A stretch of DNA of 64,000 nt from Aporrectodea caliginosa (lineage: Eukaryota; Annelida; Clitellata; Crassiclitellata; Lumbricidae), in NCBI GenBank assembly GCA_020284085.1, contig JACEVL010000774.1, positions 801,888-865,887 of the forward strand, given 5' to 3'. Shown one piece after another: positions 52,321 through 63,714 of this stretch; within the stretch, counting starts at the first letter, position 1, and each line of letters starts with the position of its first letter. Under the pieces are notes generated by a model. It ran no database searches, was not told the origin of the DNA, and was given only the letters and a program-made list of their open reading frames with translations. The translations under genes and the position numbers were made by a program.

Positions 52321-53360
52321 CTTTCAGTGTTACTTCCATTGACTCTTTAGTAGGATTCTATAGATGGAATATTGACATTTATTTCAGTAGTACTAAATAG
52401 TGAAATATTCAATACTGTACTATATTAGAACAGTACAATTTCAATGATAAATTTACTAGTACAGTCTTCAGCCTGTTAATAATTATATACAAGTAAGGTC
52501 TACATTTATGTAATTTGGTAATTGTCACAACCATGGTGTTGCAGTAACTATCTCACAGGCTTGAATACAGTTGTTAACTTGTATAACCTCTTTAACAATG
52601 GTTTAGTTTTGTATCGACTTATATCCAACAATAATGTCTGCCTGTTCATTAGGCTGAATGACAACTTTAATTGCAACTAAAGGACTATAACACTTGGCAT
52701 AAAGAACAGTTTAAAGGAATAAAGTATCAAGCACTCATAAAGATAAACAATCAATCAATAGTTCAAATATGGATTGTATAAATCTGAAGGTATCTGCATT
52801 TTCATTTCATATTTGTTAACCCTGTAGGAATTGGTACAACAGGTAATCAATAACTGCAATATAATCTAGACTCGACAGTTACAACTGATTCCTACAGGAT
52901 AACAAATAGGACATGAAAAATGGAGCAATCTTTATATTGTACCAATGATGAAATAACAATAATCATATATTATATTCATATTTATTACACATTCATAATC
53001 AGAGACAAATACAAAACTTAAAATGTAACACTTCTTATCAAGTTCACACTAAACTACACAATGTCCATCGATGGAGCATTTGTGAGACAGAATGTTTTTG
53101 GAATGTTGTGGATTTTCTCCTCACGAGCTTTGCCACCTTGTTACGGATTGATGTCACAGGAAAATCTGAAAACATAACCCAAAGTTTTATTAACAGTATT
53201 ACAAACAATTAACTTAAAAATTAATTTTTAACAGCTCTGATTAATTATGTGACATCACATTTACTGGGGTATTGCGTGAGGTCTAGCCTCCTTGACGTTA
53301 ACCCCGAACGTTACTCGGGCCGGGAATTCTATGCAAAAGCGGTTAACCCCGAGTCACGTT
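52321..53360. other. No gene seen
   Basis: AT-rich and unique-looking. A short inverted pair (CCCTGTAGGAAT / GATTCCTACAGG) lies at 52818-52905. Confidence 0.5.
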
Positions 53361-53404
53361 CGGGCTCATACATACATACATACATACATACATACATACA
53401 TACA

Positions 53405-53436
<32 letters not shown>

Positions 53437-53550
53437 CATATATAAATACATATATACCTACATAATTATATATAATTATACCTACACATGTATATATTTA
53501 CACACATAGATGTATATGTACATATATACTCACATACATACATACATACA

Positions 53551-53582
<32 letters not shown>

Positions 53583-53714
53583 CATATATAAATACATATA
53601 TACCTACATAATTATATATAATTATACCTACACATGTATATATTTACACACATAGATGTATATGTACATATATATACATATATATATACATACATACATA
53701 CATACATACATACA

Positions 53715-53745
<31 letters not shown>
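53361..53745. repeat. (CATA)n array with a repeated roughly 100-bp core
   Basis: (CATA)n at 53366-53435, 53530-53580 and 53690-53743, separated by a core with ATACATATATACCTACATAA and CCTACACATGTATATATTTAC. The same core follows the LTR element at 58373-58470, so the element inserted into a tandem array of this composite unit. Confidence 0.88.
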
Positions 53746-54182
53746 TGTTAGGGTCTCATGTCTGAGTCCTAACCGGTCCTGGGATGGGCATTCGTTACCC
53801 TTGAGTAGTTTCTTAGCCGAGGGGAGTAGGCTATATAAGGAGGTATGAAAAGGGGCGGTGAGAGAATCTCCGATACTCAGCCTTCGCGCTAGTCGGGTTG
53901 TCTGAGATTTCTCTGGGTTGCATGGTAGTCAAGTTAGTTCGTGACTTGTGCCATTTTCAAGTCTTCTTACGGTGCTTCCGTTTCTGATGTTCGTCAGCCC
54001 GTTGCTGAGTTACAGACTTCTTGTTAGTTGGTCGTTCTTCGTATTGAAAACGAACCTTTCTTCCACCGTCGTTCAACGGTTGGGTAATGTATCGTTTTGA
54101 TTTATTGTTTTTGTCGAGAATTATACCTTGAAAACTAGATTCGAGTCTTCAGCTTTGTTGTAGCTAGGAGGAACCCGCAACA
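53746..54182 (+). repeat. 5' LTR
   Basis: TGTTAGGGTCTCATG...GAACCCGCAACA. A TATA-like CTATATAAGG at about 53831 is the likely promoter core. Matches the 3' LTR along its length. Confidence 0.95.
53831..53840 (+). promoter_or_regulatory. TATA-like box in the 5' LTR
   Basis: CTATATAAGG, 86 bp into the LTR, a usual place for an LTR promoter. The same word is in the 3' LTR at about 58017. Confidence 0.6.
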
Positions 54183-54413
54183 TATGGGGTCTCTAGTCCG
54201 GGATTTTTCTTCGGTCGTTCGTTTTTCGGCTCTCTCATATGTGTAACGTAACATATGGGAGCTCTAGCCGGGATTTTTTTTCTCGTACGTTTGAAATTTT
54301 CATTTGTTAGTAGACAACATTTAAGGTGTCTTTGAGTCGTAGAGGAAAATTTTGAAATTAAGGGGCGTGTCTGACGAGTTTTGTCTGACGGAGGAAATTT
54401 CGAAATTTAGAAA
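54183..54413 (+). promoter_or_regulatory. LTR element leader with duplicated PBS-like word
   Basis: ACATATGGGGTCTCTAGTCC (from about 54180) and ACATATGGGAGCTCTAGCC (from about 54251) are near copies, both followed by GGGATTTTT. The first is positioned to act as primer-binding site. The donor tRNA was not identified. Confidence 0.55.
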
Positions 54414-57400
54414 ATGGAGACACCGGAGGTGGCAAAAATGTTAAAAGCGGAGGACATTTTTGAATTGAAACAAGATGAATTACGTACGGAATTGGAGAAA
54501 TTGGGGCAAGACGTGAAAGGTCTTACGAAATTGCAAATGCAAAAAGCATTGTTGAAATTGGTTTCGTCGCCCTATTCTTCGCCAAAAGCAAAAGAGTCTG
54601 AGGTTAAGGCGGAAAGTTTACAATTGAAATTGGCCGAAATTGCACGTATACAGCAAAAAGAAGACCGAGAAGCGGAAAGACAGTTTGAGCTGGAGAAATT
54701 CAAAATACAAACACAGATGGAAGCGGATGCTAAGAAGGAACAGGCACAAATAGAAGCTAAGTTTAAGATGGAACAAGCAGAATTGGAGTCACGAAGACTT
54801 GAGAAAGAATTTGAAGCTAAGGCACAGGTGAAGAAAGAAGAGATAGAAGCAATGGAAAGGAAGATACAAATGGAAGCACAGGTTAAGAAAGAAGAGGCAG
54901 AAGCAACAGAAAGGAAGTTACGAGTGGAGGCAGACATTTTAGAAAGGAAGTTGAGGGTAGATAACGAAACAACGACAACAAAGTTGTCTATGGAAAATGA
55001 GGCTAAAAGGATGCAGATAGAAGCAGATGAGAGAAAGTTACAAATGGAATTGGCAGAGAAAGAAAAACAGAGACAGCATCAATTGCAGATGAAGGAATTA
55101 GGAGGTTCATTTGAAAGATTAACAGGAGGTTACTTCGAGGACGGAGCACAAGGTTTGAATGAGGAAAATGCAGAAAGAACGGGGCATACGCCGAAATTTA
55201 ATATTGCATCGGCAGTAAAATTTGTACCTCGGTTTGACGACACAAATTTGGAGCATTATTTACAATCGTTTGAAAAAGCCATGGAGCTTCATCAATTTCC
55301 AAAAGATAAATGGTCGTCGTTAATTCATACGAAGTTAACGGGGAAGGCGTTACAAATTTTCGGAGAGCTCTCATTGGAACAATGTAAGGACTATGATGTT
55401 GTGAAAAAGTCTTTGCTTACGGCGTATTCAAGAGTGCCAGAGTTCTATAGGAAAAGGTTTCGAGAATTGCAGAAAGGGAATCTTGAAACTTATTCAAATT
55501 TTGCGTATCGTTTGAATATTCCATTTAAGAGTTGGCTGGAAGGTGAAGGTGCATTGTCTGATTTAGATAAGGCTTTGGAAATTTTCAAATTGGAACAGTT
55601 TGTGAATTGTCTGCCTGGGGATTTACATCGTTGGATAATCGAACGCAAAGTAACGACACTTTCTGAAGCAGCACGTATGGCTGATGAATATGATTTGCTG
55701 TACAAACCTTTCAGGAAAGCTAATGTAGCTCCAGTGAAATTTGAAAAGGGATGGGCAAATGACACTGCTAATGTGAAACGAAGCGGAGGTCAAAATTCTT
55801 GGGGTAGCCCTAAGAATACAGCAAGGAATTATACAGGTGCGTTTGGCACTCCTGTAACTTGTGCATACTGTCATGCAAGATCGCACAGCATTACAAATTG
55901 TGAAAAGCTAAAAGCAAGAAATTTGGCCTGTGCGAACACAAATTATTCAGATAATAACATTGGATTAGTAGATGTGCAGTCGGGCAATCCAACGATAAAT
56001 CAGCAGTATAGACCGTTTGTTAAGGATGGGCTTGTGTACGGACGACAGGGTTCGCAGCGTCATGTGGTGCTACTGAGAGACTCGGGTGCATTACAGTCGA
56101 TAGTCAGTAGGGATGGGCTTAATCCTAGTGATTATGTCTTAACGGGAGACGATAGATTGATTCAGGGAATTGTTGGTGAACCAGTTAATGTCCCGTTAGT
56201 TGAAATTCAATTAGAAAGTGAGTGGGTTTCTGGAACTGTTCTTTGTGGGTTGGTGGACAAATTACCAAAAGGAATTAATATGCTCATCGGAAATGACTTA
56301 ATGCAAAAGGAACCGATAGATGTAGCAGTTGTTACTAGGGCTCAGAGTAAATTAGGGACGACGATGCAGTCAAGCGTAGATAGACAGGACGCTGCAAACG
56401 TTGACGCTCCTATAATTAAGAGTTCTGATGTAATTGATTCTGTTGACTTGAATTTAAATGATTTGTTTACTGAAGATGTTGACAGTCATGTTGAAGGTTT
56501 GGAATTTTGTACACGGGAAAGATTAATTGAATTGCAACGCAGTGACGAATCTTTCAATTGTCTTTTTGATCTAGCACGGTCACCGGACAGAAGTGAACGC
56601 TCTTTTTACGAAGTTCGTGATGGAGTTTTGATTCGGGTCTGGAGAAATGTCTTGGAGCCTGAAGGTTTTGGTCGAACGCAAGTAATCGTTCCAATTTCTT
56701 TACGGCCTAAGATAATTCATGTAGCGCATGATGTTCCTTCGAGTGGACATTTAGGTACACAGAAAACTCTTGATAGAGTGTTGAGGCATTTTTATTGGCC
56801 TGGTATTTTCAAGTACGTGAGAGAGTACTGTCGTACTTGTGATGTTTGTCAGAGGCTTGGCAAGGGAGCTACAAAAGCTAGAGCGCCTTTGATTAATTTG
56901 CCAGTCATTGATAAACCATGGTCAAGAATTGCTTTGGATATCGTTGGTCCTTTGGACATTTGCGATAAGTCGGGAAACAGATTTCTGTTAACGATAATGG
57001 ATTTAGGTACACATTTTCCGTTGGCATTTCCGCTTAAGGTACACACAGCGGTGGAAGTGGCAAAGGTGTTGGTGTCAGTGTTCACAACATTTGGTTTTCC
57101 TGATGAAGTTTTGACAGATCAGGGTTCTGAGTTTATGTCAGAATTGATGCAATTGTTGATGAATGAATGTCAAATAATTCAGTTAAAGACGAGACGAGGA
57201 TCCAAGGGACTGAGCGCCTTCGTCTTTCTTTGGATGGTTGTGACCGTTTTGGTGTTGTCAGCTCGTGACACTTGGGTCATGAGTTGCACGGCGTTGCTTC
57301 CGTTGGTAGAAACGGATGTCGAGGGGGCTTTGGTTGGCCTACTCGTCGTTCTTCGTGCTGTCGAGGTTTACCTTGTTTCTGTACAGTTGGTGTACAGTCT

Positions 57401-57548
57401 TCGGAAGTTTGGTTGTGGACTGCAACGATGTGTTTTGAGTCGTCTGAAGTTCTTCTCAGACTTGGTGTGTAGTTTTGTTTTGGTGATTGATAGGCCGATA
57501 GCTTTAGAATTTGGTGAAGAGTGTTTTGGAACTTTGCCATACACTTAA
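54414..57548 (+). CDS. Gag-protease-integrase(partial) polyprotein, 1044 aa
   Basis: Residues 1-45 form a small helical domain; about 45-245 is a very long charged coiled coil (EAKAQVKKEE-type repeats); about 260-430 is a Gag capsid-like region; a CCHC knuckle lies at 483-496 (CAYCHARSHSITNC). Protease: RDSGA, active Asp 556, and INMLIGNDL. Integrase follows directly: HHCC zinc site (His 772, His 779, Cys 809, Cys 812), LDIVGPL (Asp 842) and TDQGSEF (Asp 902). From about residue 926 homology ends. The third catalytic Glu, expected near 938, is absent and the last 120 residues look like non-coding DNA read through. No RT or RNase H. The protease-integrase order is that of Gmr1-type gypsy elements, which place RT after integrase. 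Inactive as integrase; Gag and protease may still be made. Confidence 0.85.
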   Translation: METPEVAKMLKAEDIFELKQDELRTELEKLGQDVKGLTKLQMQKALLKLVSSPYSSPKAKESEVKAESLQLKLAEIARIQQKEDREAERQFELEKFKIQTQMEADAKKEQAQIEAKFKMEQAELESRRLEKEFEAKAQVKKEEIEAMERKIQMEAQVKKEEAEATERKLRVEADILERKLRVDNETTTTKLSMENEAKRMQIEADERKLQMELAEKEKQRQHQLQMKELGGSFERLTGGYFEDGAQGLNEENAERTGHTPKFNIASAVKFVPRFDDTNLEHYLQSFEKAMELHQFPKDKWSSLIHTKLTGKALQIFGELSLEQCKDYDVVKKSLLTAYSRVPEFYRKRFRELQKGNLETYSNFAYRLNIPFKSWLEGEGALSDLDKALEIFKLEQFVNCLPGDLHRWIIERKVTTLSEAARMADEYDLLYKPFRKANVAPVKFEKGWANDTANVKRSGGQNSWGSPKNTARNYTGAFGTPVTCAYCHARSHSITNCEKLKARNLACANTNYSDNNIGLVDVQSGNPTINQQYRPFVKDGLVYGRQGSQRHVVLLRDSGALQSIVSRDGLNPSDYVLTGDDRLIQGIVGEPVNVPLVEIQLESEWVSGTVLCGLVDKLPKGINMLIGNDLMQKEPIDVAVVTRAQSKLGTTMQSSVDRQDAANVDAPIIKSSDVIDSVDLNLNDLFTEDVDSHVEGLEFCTRERLIELQRSDESFNCLFDLARSPDRSERSFYEVRDGVLIRVWRNVLEPEGFGRTQVIVPISLRPKIIHVAHDVPSSGHLGTQKTLDRVLRHFYWPGIFKYVREYCRTCDVCQRLGKGATKARAPLINLPVIDKPWSRIALDIVGPLDICDKSGNRFLLTIMDLGTHFPLAFPLKVHTAVEVAKVLVSVFTTFGFPDEVLTDQGSEFMSELMQLLMNECQIIQLKTRRGSKGLSAFVFLWMVVTVLVLSARDTWVMSCTALLPLVETDVEGALVGLLVVLRAVEVYLVSVQLVYSLRKFGCGLQRCVLSRLKFFSDLVCSFVLVIDRPIALEFGEECFGTLPYT

Positions 57549-57931
57549 TATGAAATGTTTTATTGTTTTCTTTGTCGAGATGACTTAATATGAACTGTTC
57601 CTATTGTTTCGTTAGCGAGATGACTTTATATAAATGGTCAAGCTACGTTTAAGTTTTGATGTTTAAGTATTATCCGATTACATGGCTCGGATATTTCTCG
57701 GATAGATTAGCTTCCAGACTTGTTAAATCGTCCGTCTATGAGTAGTCATGCTTAGGGGCGACGTGAGTGAACGTCGTAAGCTGTATAGAGTAAATGTTTT
57801 GTTGTATATAGTGAATTTATTGTGTATTTCGTTTATATTTTGATTGTGATATTTCTTTTAATGTGCATGGTTTGCATGTTAGTTAAGTCAGAAACCCTTC
57901 TGGTTTCTGCCTTGTTTGTGGTCCGGGGGTA
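57549..57931 (+). other. LTR element 3' untranslated region
   Basis: AT-rich, no frame of interest. It includes a two-copy word (GAGATGACTT.ATATAA) near 57578 and 57618. GTCCGGGGGTA just before the 3' LTR may be a weak polypurine tract. Confidence 0.5.
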
Positions 57932-58368
57932 TGTTAGGGTCTCATGTCTGAGTCCTAACCGGTCCTGGGATGGGCATTCGTTACCCTTGAGTAGTTTCTT
58001 AGCCGAGGGGAGTAGGCTATATAAGGAGGTATGAAAAGGGGCGGTGAGAGAATCTCCGATACTCAGCCTTCGCGCTAGTCGGGTTGTCTGAGATTTCTCT
58101 GGGTTGCATGGTAGTCAAGTTAGTTCGTGACTTGTGCCATTTTCAAGTCTTCTTACGGTGCTTCCGTTTCTGATGTTCGTCAGCCCGTTGCTGAGTTACA
58201 GACTTCTTGTTAGTTGGTCGTTCTTCGTATTGAAAACGAACCTTTCTTCCACCGTCGTTCAACGGTTGGGTAATGTATCGTTTTGATTTATTGTTTTTGT
58301 CGAGAATTATACCTTGAAAACTAGATTCGAGTCTTCAGCTTTGTTGTAGCTAGGAGGAACCCGCAACA
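57932..58368 (+). repeat. 3' LTR
   Basis: Same 437-bp sequence as the 5' LTR, ending GAACCCGCAACA before ATAT. Confidence 0.95.
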
Positions 58369-58372
58369 ATAT

Positions 58373-58479
58373 ACATATATAAATACATATATACCTACAT
58401 AATTATATATAATTATACCTACACATGTATATATTTACACACATAGATGTATATGTACATATATATACATATATATACA

Positions 58480-58512
<33 letters not shown>

Positions 58513-58675
58513 CTGTATATATACATATATATATATATGTAAATTTATACATGTATGTGTACATATATACATATGTATATATGTAAATGTATGCATATAT
58601 GGCTATGCATGTTTACATATACACATATATACCTACACATGTATATTCATGCATATACATGCATACGTAAAACAA
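58373..58675. repeat. CATA/TATA-rich array, right side
   Basis: Continuation of the array at 53361-53745, with (CATA)n at 58478-58508 and more TACATATA words. Confidence 0.85.
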
Positions 58676-59050
58676 TGCAACGTTTTTGGCTCGTTTTTCT
58701 GGGAGAAAATGAAACGCTAAGGAGGCTAGTGTAGAAAATAACCCTTTTCAAGGGTGCATGACAAAAGTGCCATTAAGTCATGTTAAAATAACCCTTTGTG
58801 CCCCTCGTAATTTTGCATATTATTTTTCTCAAAAGCCTATATAGGTTGTAATTGACAAAGCATAAAAAATGGACAAGACATAATTTTAAAAATGCTCTTA
58901 GAAAGGTGTGAAATAAAATCCTTCATAACAGAAAATGTGGATTCCTAGAGTGATCGTGTATTTCAAAGTTTGAAAATTTCTTGATGCTCTGAGGTGCTAC
59001 ATACCAAAAAATTATGCTTGCCACATTGGGCACATGTGCTATGGGTCTAT
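58676..59050. other. No gene seen
   Basis: Contains a small pair of AAAATAACCCTTT words (58735, 58785). AACGCTAAGGAGGCTAG (about 58712) is roughly inverted relative to CTAGCCTCCTTGACG at 53284; possible ends of an older element around the array. Confidence 0.35.
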
Positions 59051-59052
59051 CA

Positions 59053-59285
59053 CCCCAGGTCTAGTGGTTAGCTTGTTGGTTTCTCAACAAAGACGTCAGG
59101 TTTCAAATCCAGTCCATGGCAGATATTTGTTTTGAGATTTCAGCTCCACTTTCTCCTAGCCAACTCAACTACGAGTACACTGACAATACACAGTGGTGGG
59201 AGGATCAGGCAACAAAGGAAAGAACCGGCCATCCGCCACATCACGTGCTAAGACAATGAAGTCGCTAACACTTCATACAGAATCT
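59053..59285 (+). mobile_element. tRNA-derived SINE
   Basis: CCCCAGGTCTAGTGGTTAGC (A-box-like) and CAGGTTTCAAATCCAG (B-box-like), with an anticodon-arm-like TTGTTG/CAACAA stem between. A roughly 170-bp tail follows to about 59285. Single copy, so the right end is uncertain. Confidence 0.6.
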
Positions 59286-60970
59286 GACGCCAGGCACTAA
59301 GTTCCTAAATCAATTAAAAAATTGTCAAGACTGAGAAAAAAATAAAAATTGAAGATTGAGAACATTTTTAGAAATTGCAAGAAATGTATGCTAAGTTAAA
59401 GCAAACAGCTCACAGGTGCAAATGATAGCAGTGTTGCCTGTTATTGCCAAAGACTTGATGCTTGCCTCGCACGCTTTTGATAAAATTTTTTTTAAAAATT
59501 CCCTATTTACATCAAGGTTTGCATCATTCAGCAAGCTTCCAGCCTGCTTTAATCATTTGGGTACGAGAATACCAAAATATGAGTGCTATGATAAATTGAT
59601 AATCATTTGCAATGAACCATGAAAGATGCAAGGATGACACATACATGTGTTATTGCAGCAGTGATGTTGAAAAAACATTTCCCAACAGACAAAATGAGCG
59701 CATGCAAACTTGAACCACATAGCCTTTATTGTACATAGTGCCAAGTTCTTACCTCATTGAATAGGTAGAAAAATTTAATGTTTTCCCCACTAACAGCAGG
59801 CAGCTGCAGAAGTGCTGCACAATTGCACATGTCTGAAAATCTACAACAAAATTCAGAATTGTTTTGAAAAAAATTTGCTCAACATAGTTCTCCATGTAAT
59901 CCATATTAAAATACGCGAATCACACTTCAAAATTGGCTTTTCACATGTGATAGATTGCACAGAAGTGCAGCGAATAATAGTGTAGATTATAGTGGTTGAT
60001 TTCAGAGTTAAGGATTGGAGAGTTCAGAGATGAGCTTGAAAATATAAAAACATAAAAAGCAATACAATATGAAAAAATGCAAGCAAATACAAAAGCAAAC
60101 TTCACAATAAAAATTATTGCATGCATACAAATACAACAGACACAAACGATAACATTAACCATAAAAAGTGTATCATACTTGGGTTTGCTTCATGAACCAG
60201 CTCATATTGTTCGTGGGTGACATAGGTTACACAAAGCATTACATACTCACTCACACTGTCGTGGGGGTGATAGTAGCAAAAAAAATGCCAGCAAGCATAT
60301 GTGAAAATGTATGCATAATATGTTTGAACTGTACAGTATCTGCTGATAGAATCTGATCATATGTTTGCGATGAACCACATCACTGTATAGTATAAGCTTT
60401 TAAAAATGTGCCTGATATGTTAATATCAATATGTTATTACTACTGGTACTTTTAAAATATGACCGAAAGGGATACTTACAACATGTGTCCACTGTCCAGC
60501 TGTATTATTTATTTCAACGTACGACCAACGGTACAGCAAGATGTCTGCACTTCTCAAATGCCAGAGATTGAACAACTGCATCGACTCCTTGAAACAAAAC
60601 AATTCCATTATATCAAAAAGCAGCAGAACTTGTTTAGTGCCATGGTAATGGGAACTAATGGGTATCTCTATAGCATGTTTTTTCAATTACAGTGCACAGT
60701 TCTGCACTGTAACAATTTAGATAGACAGACAACCATAAGTTGGTTATTGTAACTGTGCATATAATTACAAGTTTGCTTAGCGCTCCAGTTACAGAAACTA
60801 AACACTCATTCTCTTTGCTAGCCTAAATGATGTTGAATGTCATTGTGTATACAGCGCAAAAACTTAGGTACCTCACAAAAGCGCTCTACTCTACAAGTAT
60901 TGAAATTATCAAGAAGTTCAACAACAAAACATTCATCAGTTATCAAACAAATTGCTCAGACAACTAGTAG
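59286..60970. other. No gene seen
   Basis: Several short frames (59416, 60168, 60459 on +; 59941, 60426 on -) have no recognisable domain, splice pattern or conservation within the window. Base composition is ordinary. Confidence 0.5.
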
Positions 60971-60974
60971 AGCC

Positions 60975-62305
60975 AGAGACAGACAGACAGACAGACAGAT
61001 AGCCAGACAGCCAGATAGACAGACAGCCAGCCAGACAGACAGGCAGATAGACAGCCAGACACACAGCAAGAAAGACAGAAAGACAGACAGCCAGACAGAC
61101 ACAGCCAGATAGACAGCCAGACCACAGACAGACAGACAGCCAGACAGCCCGATAGACAGACAGCCAGATAGACAGCCAGATAGACAGACAGCCAGATAGA
61201 CAACCAGAGAGACAGCCAGACAGACAGCCAGACAGACAGACAGCCAGACAGGCAGACAGACAGCCAGACAGACAGCAAGAAAGACAGAAAGACAGACAGC
61301 CAGATAGACAGACAGGCAGGCAGCCATACAGCCAGAAAGACAGACAGACAGATAGCCAGCCAGAATGGCAACCAGACAGCCAGACAGACAGATAGCGAGA
61401 CAGACAGACAGCCAGATAGACAGACAGGCAGGCAGCCATACAGCCAGCCAGACAGACAGACAGCCAGCCAGACAGGCAGCCAGCCAGACAGACAGGCAGC
61501 CAGCCAGACAGACAGCCATCCAGACAGGCAGCCATCCAGACAGACAGCCAGCCAGCCAACCAGACAGCCAGACAGGCAGCCAGCCAGACAGACAGACAGA
61601 CAGCCAGACAGACAGACAGACAGCCAGACAGACAGCCGGATAGACAGCCAGAAAGACAGCCAGCCAGCCAGAAAGGCAGACAACCAGACAGACAGACACA
61701 CAGCCTGACAGACAGCCAGACAGACAGGAAGACAGACAGCCAGACAGACAGCAAGAAAGAGAGAAAGACAGACAGCCAGACAGACAGACACAGCCAGATA
61801 GACAGCCAGACAGCCAGACAGACAGCCAGACAGACAGCCAGGCAGCTAGACAGACAGGCAGCCAGACAGACAGGCAGCCAGCCAGACAGGCAGACAGACA
61901 GGCAGCCAGATAGACAGGCAGCCAGCCAGACAGACAGCCAGACAGACAGCCAGACAGACAGCCAGACAGACAGCCAGACAGACAGGCAGCCAGACAGACA
62001 GCCAGACAGACAGCCAGACAGATAGACAGACAGACAGCCAGACAGACAGCCAGCCAGACAGACAGCCAGCCAGACAGAGAGACAATCAGACAGACAGACA
62101 GATAGGCAGACAGGCAGAGAGACAGACAGCCAGACAGACAGACAAGACAGCCAGATAGACAGACAGACAGCCGGCCAGACAGACAGACAGACAGCCAGCC
62201 AGATAGACAGACAGCCAGGTAGACAGACAGCCAGATAGACAGACAGACAGACAGGCAGCCAGACAGCCAGATAGACAGACAGACAGCCAGACAGACAGCC
62301 AGATA
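60975..62305. repeat. CAGA/CAGC-rich tetranucleotide array, 1.3 kb
   Basis: A mixture of CAGA, CAGC, CAGG and TAGA tetranucleotides. On the minus strand it reads as Cys/Leu/Ser-rich protein for up to 463 codons because (TGTC)n lacks stops. Composition and absence of any start or splice context argue against a gene. Confidence 0.95.
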
Positions 62306-63090
62306 TATAGGAAACTGTGTCTCTGTTTCGATTGATATCGATAGCAATCGATAGTCTATCCTTATACTTACGAGTGGATTCTACTTCGTGGTGAAGTCAG
62401 ATAGCCTTATCGACGTAATACATTACCAAATAATACTCGAATTTGAATGCAGCCGAGTTACGAACACTCATACGATTCGACTGACTTCTTCGTCAGTTCA
62501 GTTGACGGCCGCGAACTTATACGAACGTTCTTTCATATTTCCACTGTCCTTGTCCGAATGTTTACCACTTCCGCGGTTGTTTTTGATTTTTGAGTTTGCT
62601 GCAGCCTGATTGGATGCAGGCTGCAGCCTCTCCTTCTATCGGATCGCATGACTCCTCGTGCACCGCTTGCATCAGCGCGCTTGGTGTTTATCAGGGCCTT
62701 TGTAGGTCAAATGAGGGAGACGTTTTATGTATTAGTGCGCATTGGACATTATATGTAATGCGGTTTTTAGAACGTTACTAACTTGCTGTTTAATTTTTCC
62801 ACGCATATTTTCACGTAAACTATATTAAATAAACTAAAATATGTCTAATTGCAACTTTATTGTCTTTATTTGCCAGGGTTATGCGTGAACTACATTATTA
62901 CTCTATATAGACCTACTTCGAGGTAACCTAGCCTACTTGCTAGACCCTCCAATCATAGCCTATAGTTACTTCAGGCTCCTATAGTAGGCTGGCATACTAC
63001 ATAGTAAGGGAGCCTTCCAATTAGTAAGGTCTGGTAAGCTTATTTCTAAGTATACTCTGTATAGCATCAATAACAGGAGAAGACCCGTTC
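62306..63090. other. No gene seen
   Basis: Mixed sequence with an ATCGAT-rich edge at 62330-62355. Frames at 62388 and 62590 have no recognised domain. Confidence 0.5.
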
Positions 63091-63094
63091 TTAC

Positions 63095-63600
63095 ATAACA
63101 GTATGACTTCATCGAAACGCCCAACCGCAACTGTTCAGAGGTCCGTTTCGGCAGAATTCTTGGCCTCTCGGTCACAGCCCACCGTTTGTTGTGTGTCGCT
63201 TATTCGCAATGCACGTGGCCGCTAAGAATAGGACAAGGGGTGAAAGCACGCACACGGACTGTACCTCTCCTCTCTCGTTGGTCATTGACTTCTGGGGTGA
63301 TTTACTACGTTTGTGCGTGGTAGAGTGGAGTGGGGTAAATTGGGCGATGGTTTATAAAAAAAACAATCATAACAACCTCGACGAAAATGTCAACGAAATG
63401 CTGACGATTGTGGGACATGGTAGTCAGTTGATCAGAGCGGTCGACTTGCAACGCGTAGAGTACGGGTTCGACCCTCCTCCTCTGAGACGGTTACTATGTA
63501 GGTCTACTTGAGCAAATCCTTCACTCACAATTGCTCAGCTTCATCGATTGATGCTTGGTAAATTACATAGAGTCACTTAATAAATTCGTAGTATTAGCAG
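63095..63600 (+). repeat. tRNA-headed dispersed repeat, copy 3
   Basis: It matches 1550-2045 and 41360-41830. A-box-like TAGTCAGTTGATCAGAGC at 63421-63438; B box GGTTCGACCC at about 63465-63474. A short TTAGCAG-rich array (63595-63680) replaces the long trinucleotide arrays of the other copies. Confidence 0.65.
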
Positions 63601-63714
63601 TATTAGCAGTATTAGCAGTATTAGCATTAGCATTAGCAGTAGCAGTAGCATTAGCAGTAGCAGTAGTAGTTGCAGTAGTAGGAACAATAAAAAAACTCGC
63701 AACAACAGCAATAA

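Larger units (their letters stand above)
53746..58368 (+). mobile_element. Ty3/gypsy-type LTR retrotransposon, internally deleted
   Basis: Two LTRs of 437 bp, each TG...CA, which I could not tell apart by eye, with the 4-bp duplication ATAT outside (53742-53745 and 58369-58372). A TGGGGTCTCTAGTCCGG segment two bases after the left LTR may be the primer-binding site. A second near-copy lies 70 bp on. A short purine run precedes the right LTR. One 1044-codon ORF encodes Gag, protease and part of integrase. No RT or RNase H is found anywhere between the LTRs, so it needs a partner in trans. Near-identical LTRs point to recent insertion. Confidence 0.93.

Noticed and set aside
54414..57548. Domesticated host gene from an LTR element
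   Set aside because: Intact matching LTRs, a short TSD and a read-through C-terminus point to a deleted transposon, not a host gene. It could be revisited if orthologues without LTRs are found.
60459..60752. 97-codon frame as a small gene
   Set aside because: No domain, no signal peptide, no splice partner and no second copy; it is within what chance allows.
60956..62347. 463-codon minus-strand frame, Cys/Leu/Ser rich
   Set aside because: It is a translation of a CAGA/CAGC tetranucleotide array. All three minus-strand frames give the same kind of sequence, and there is no splice or start context.
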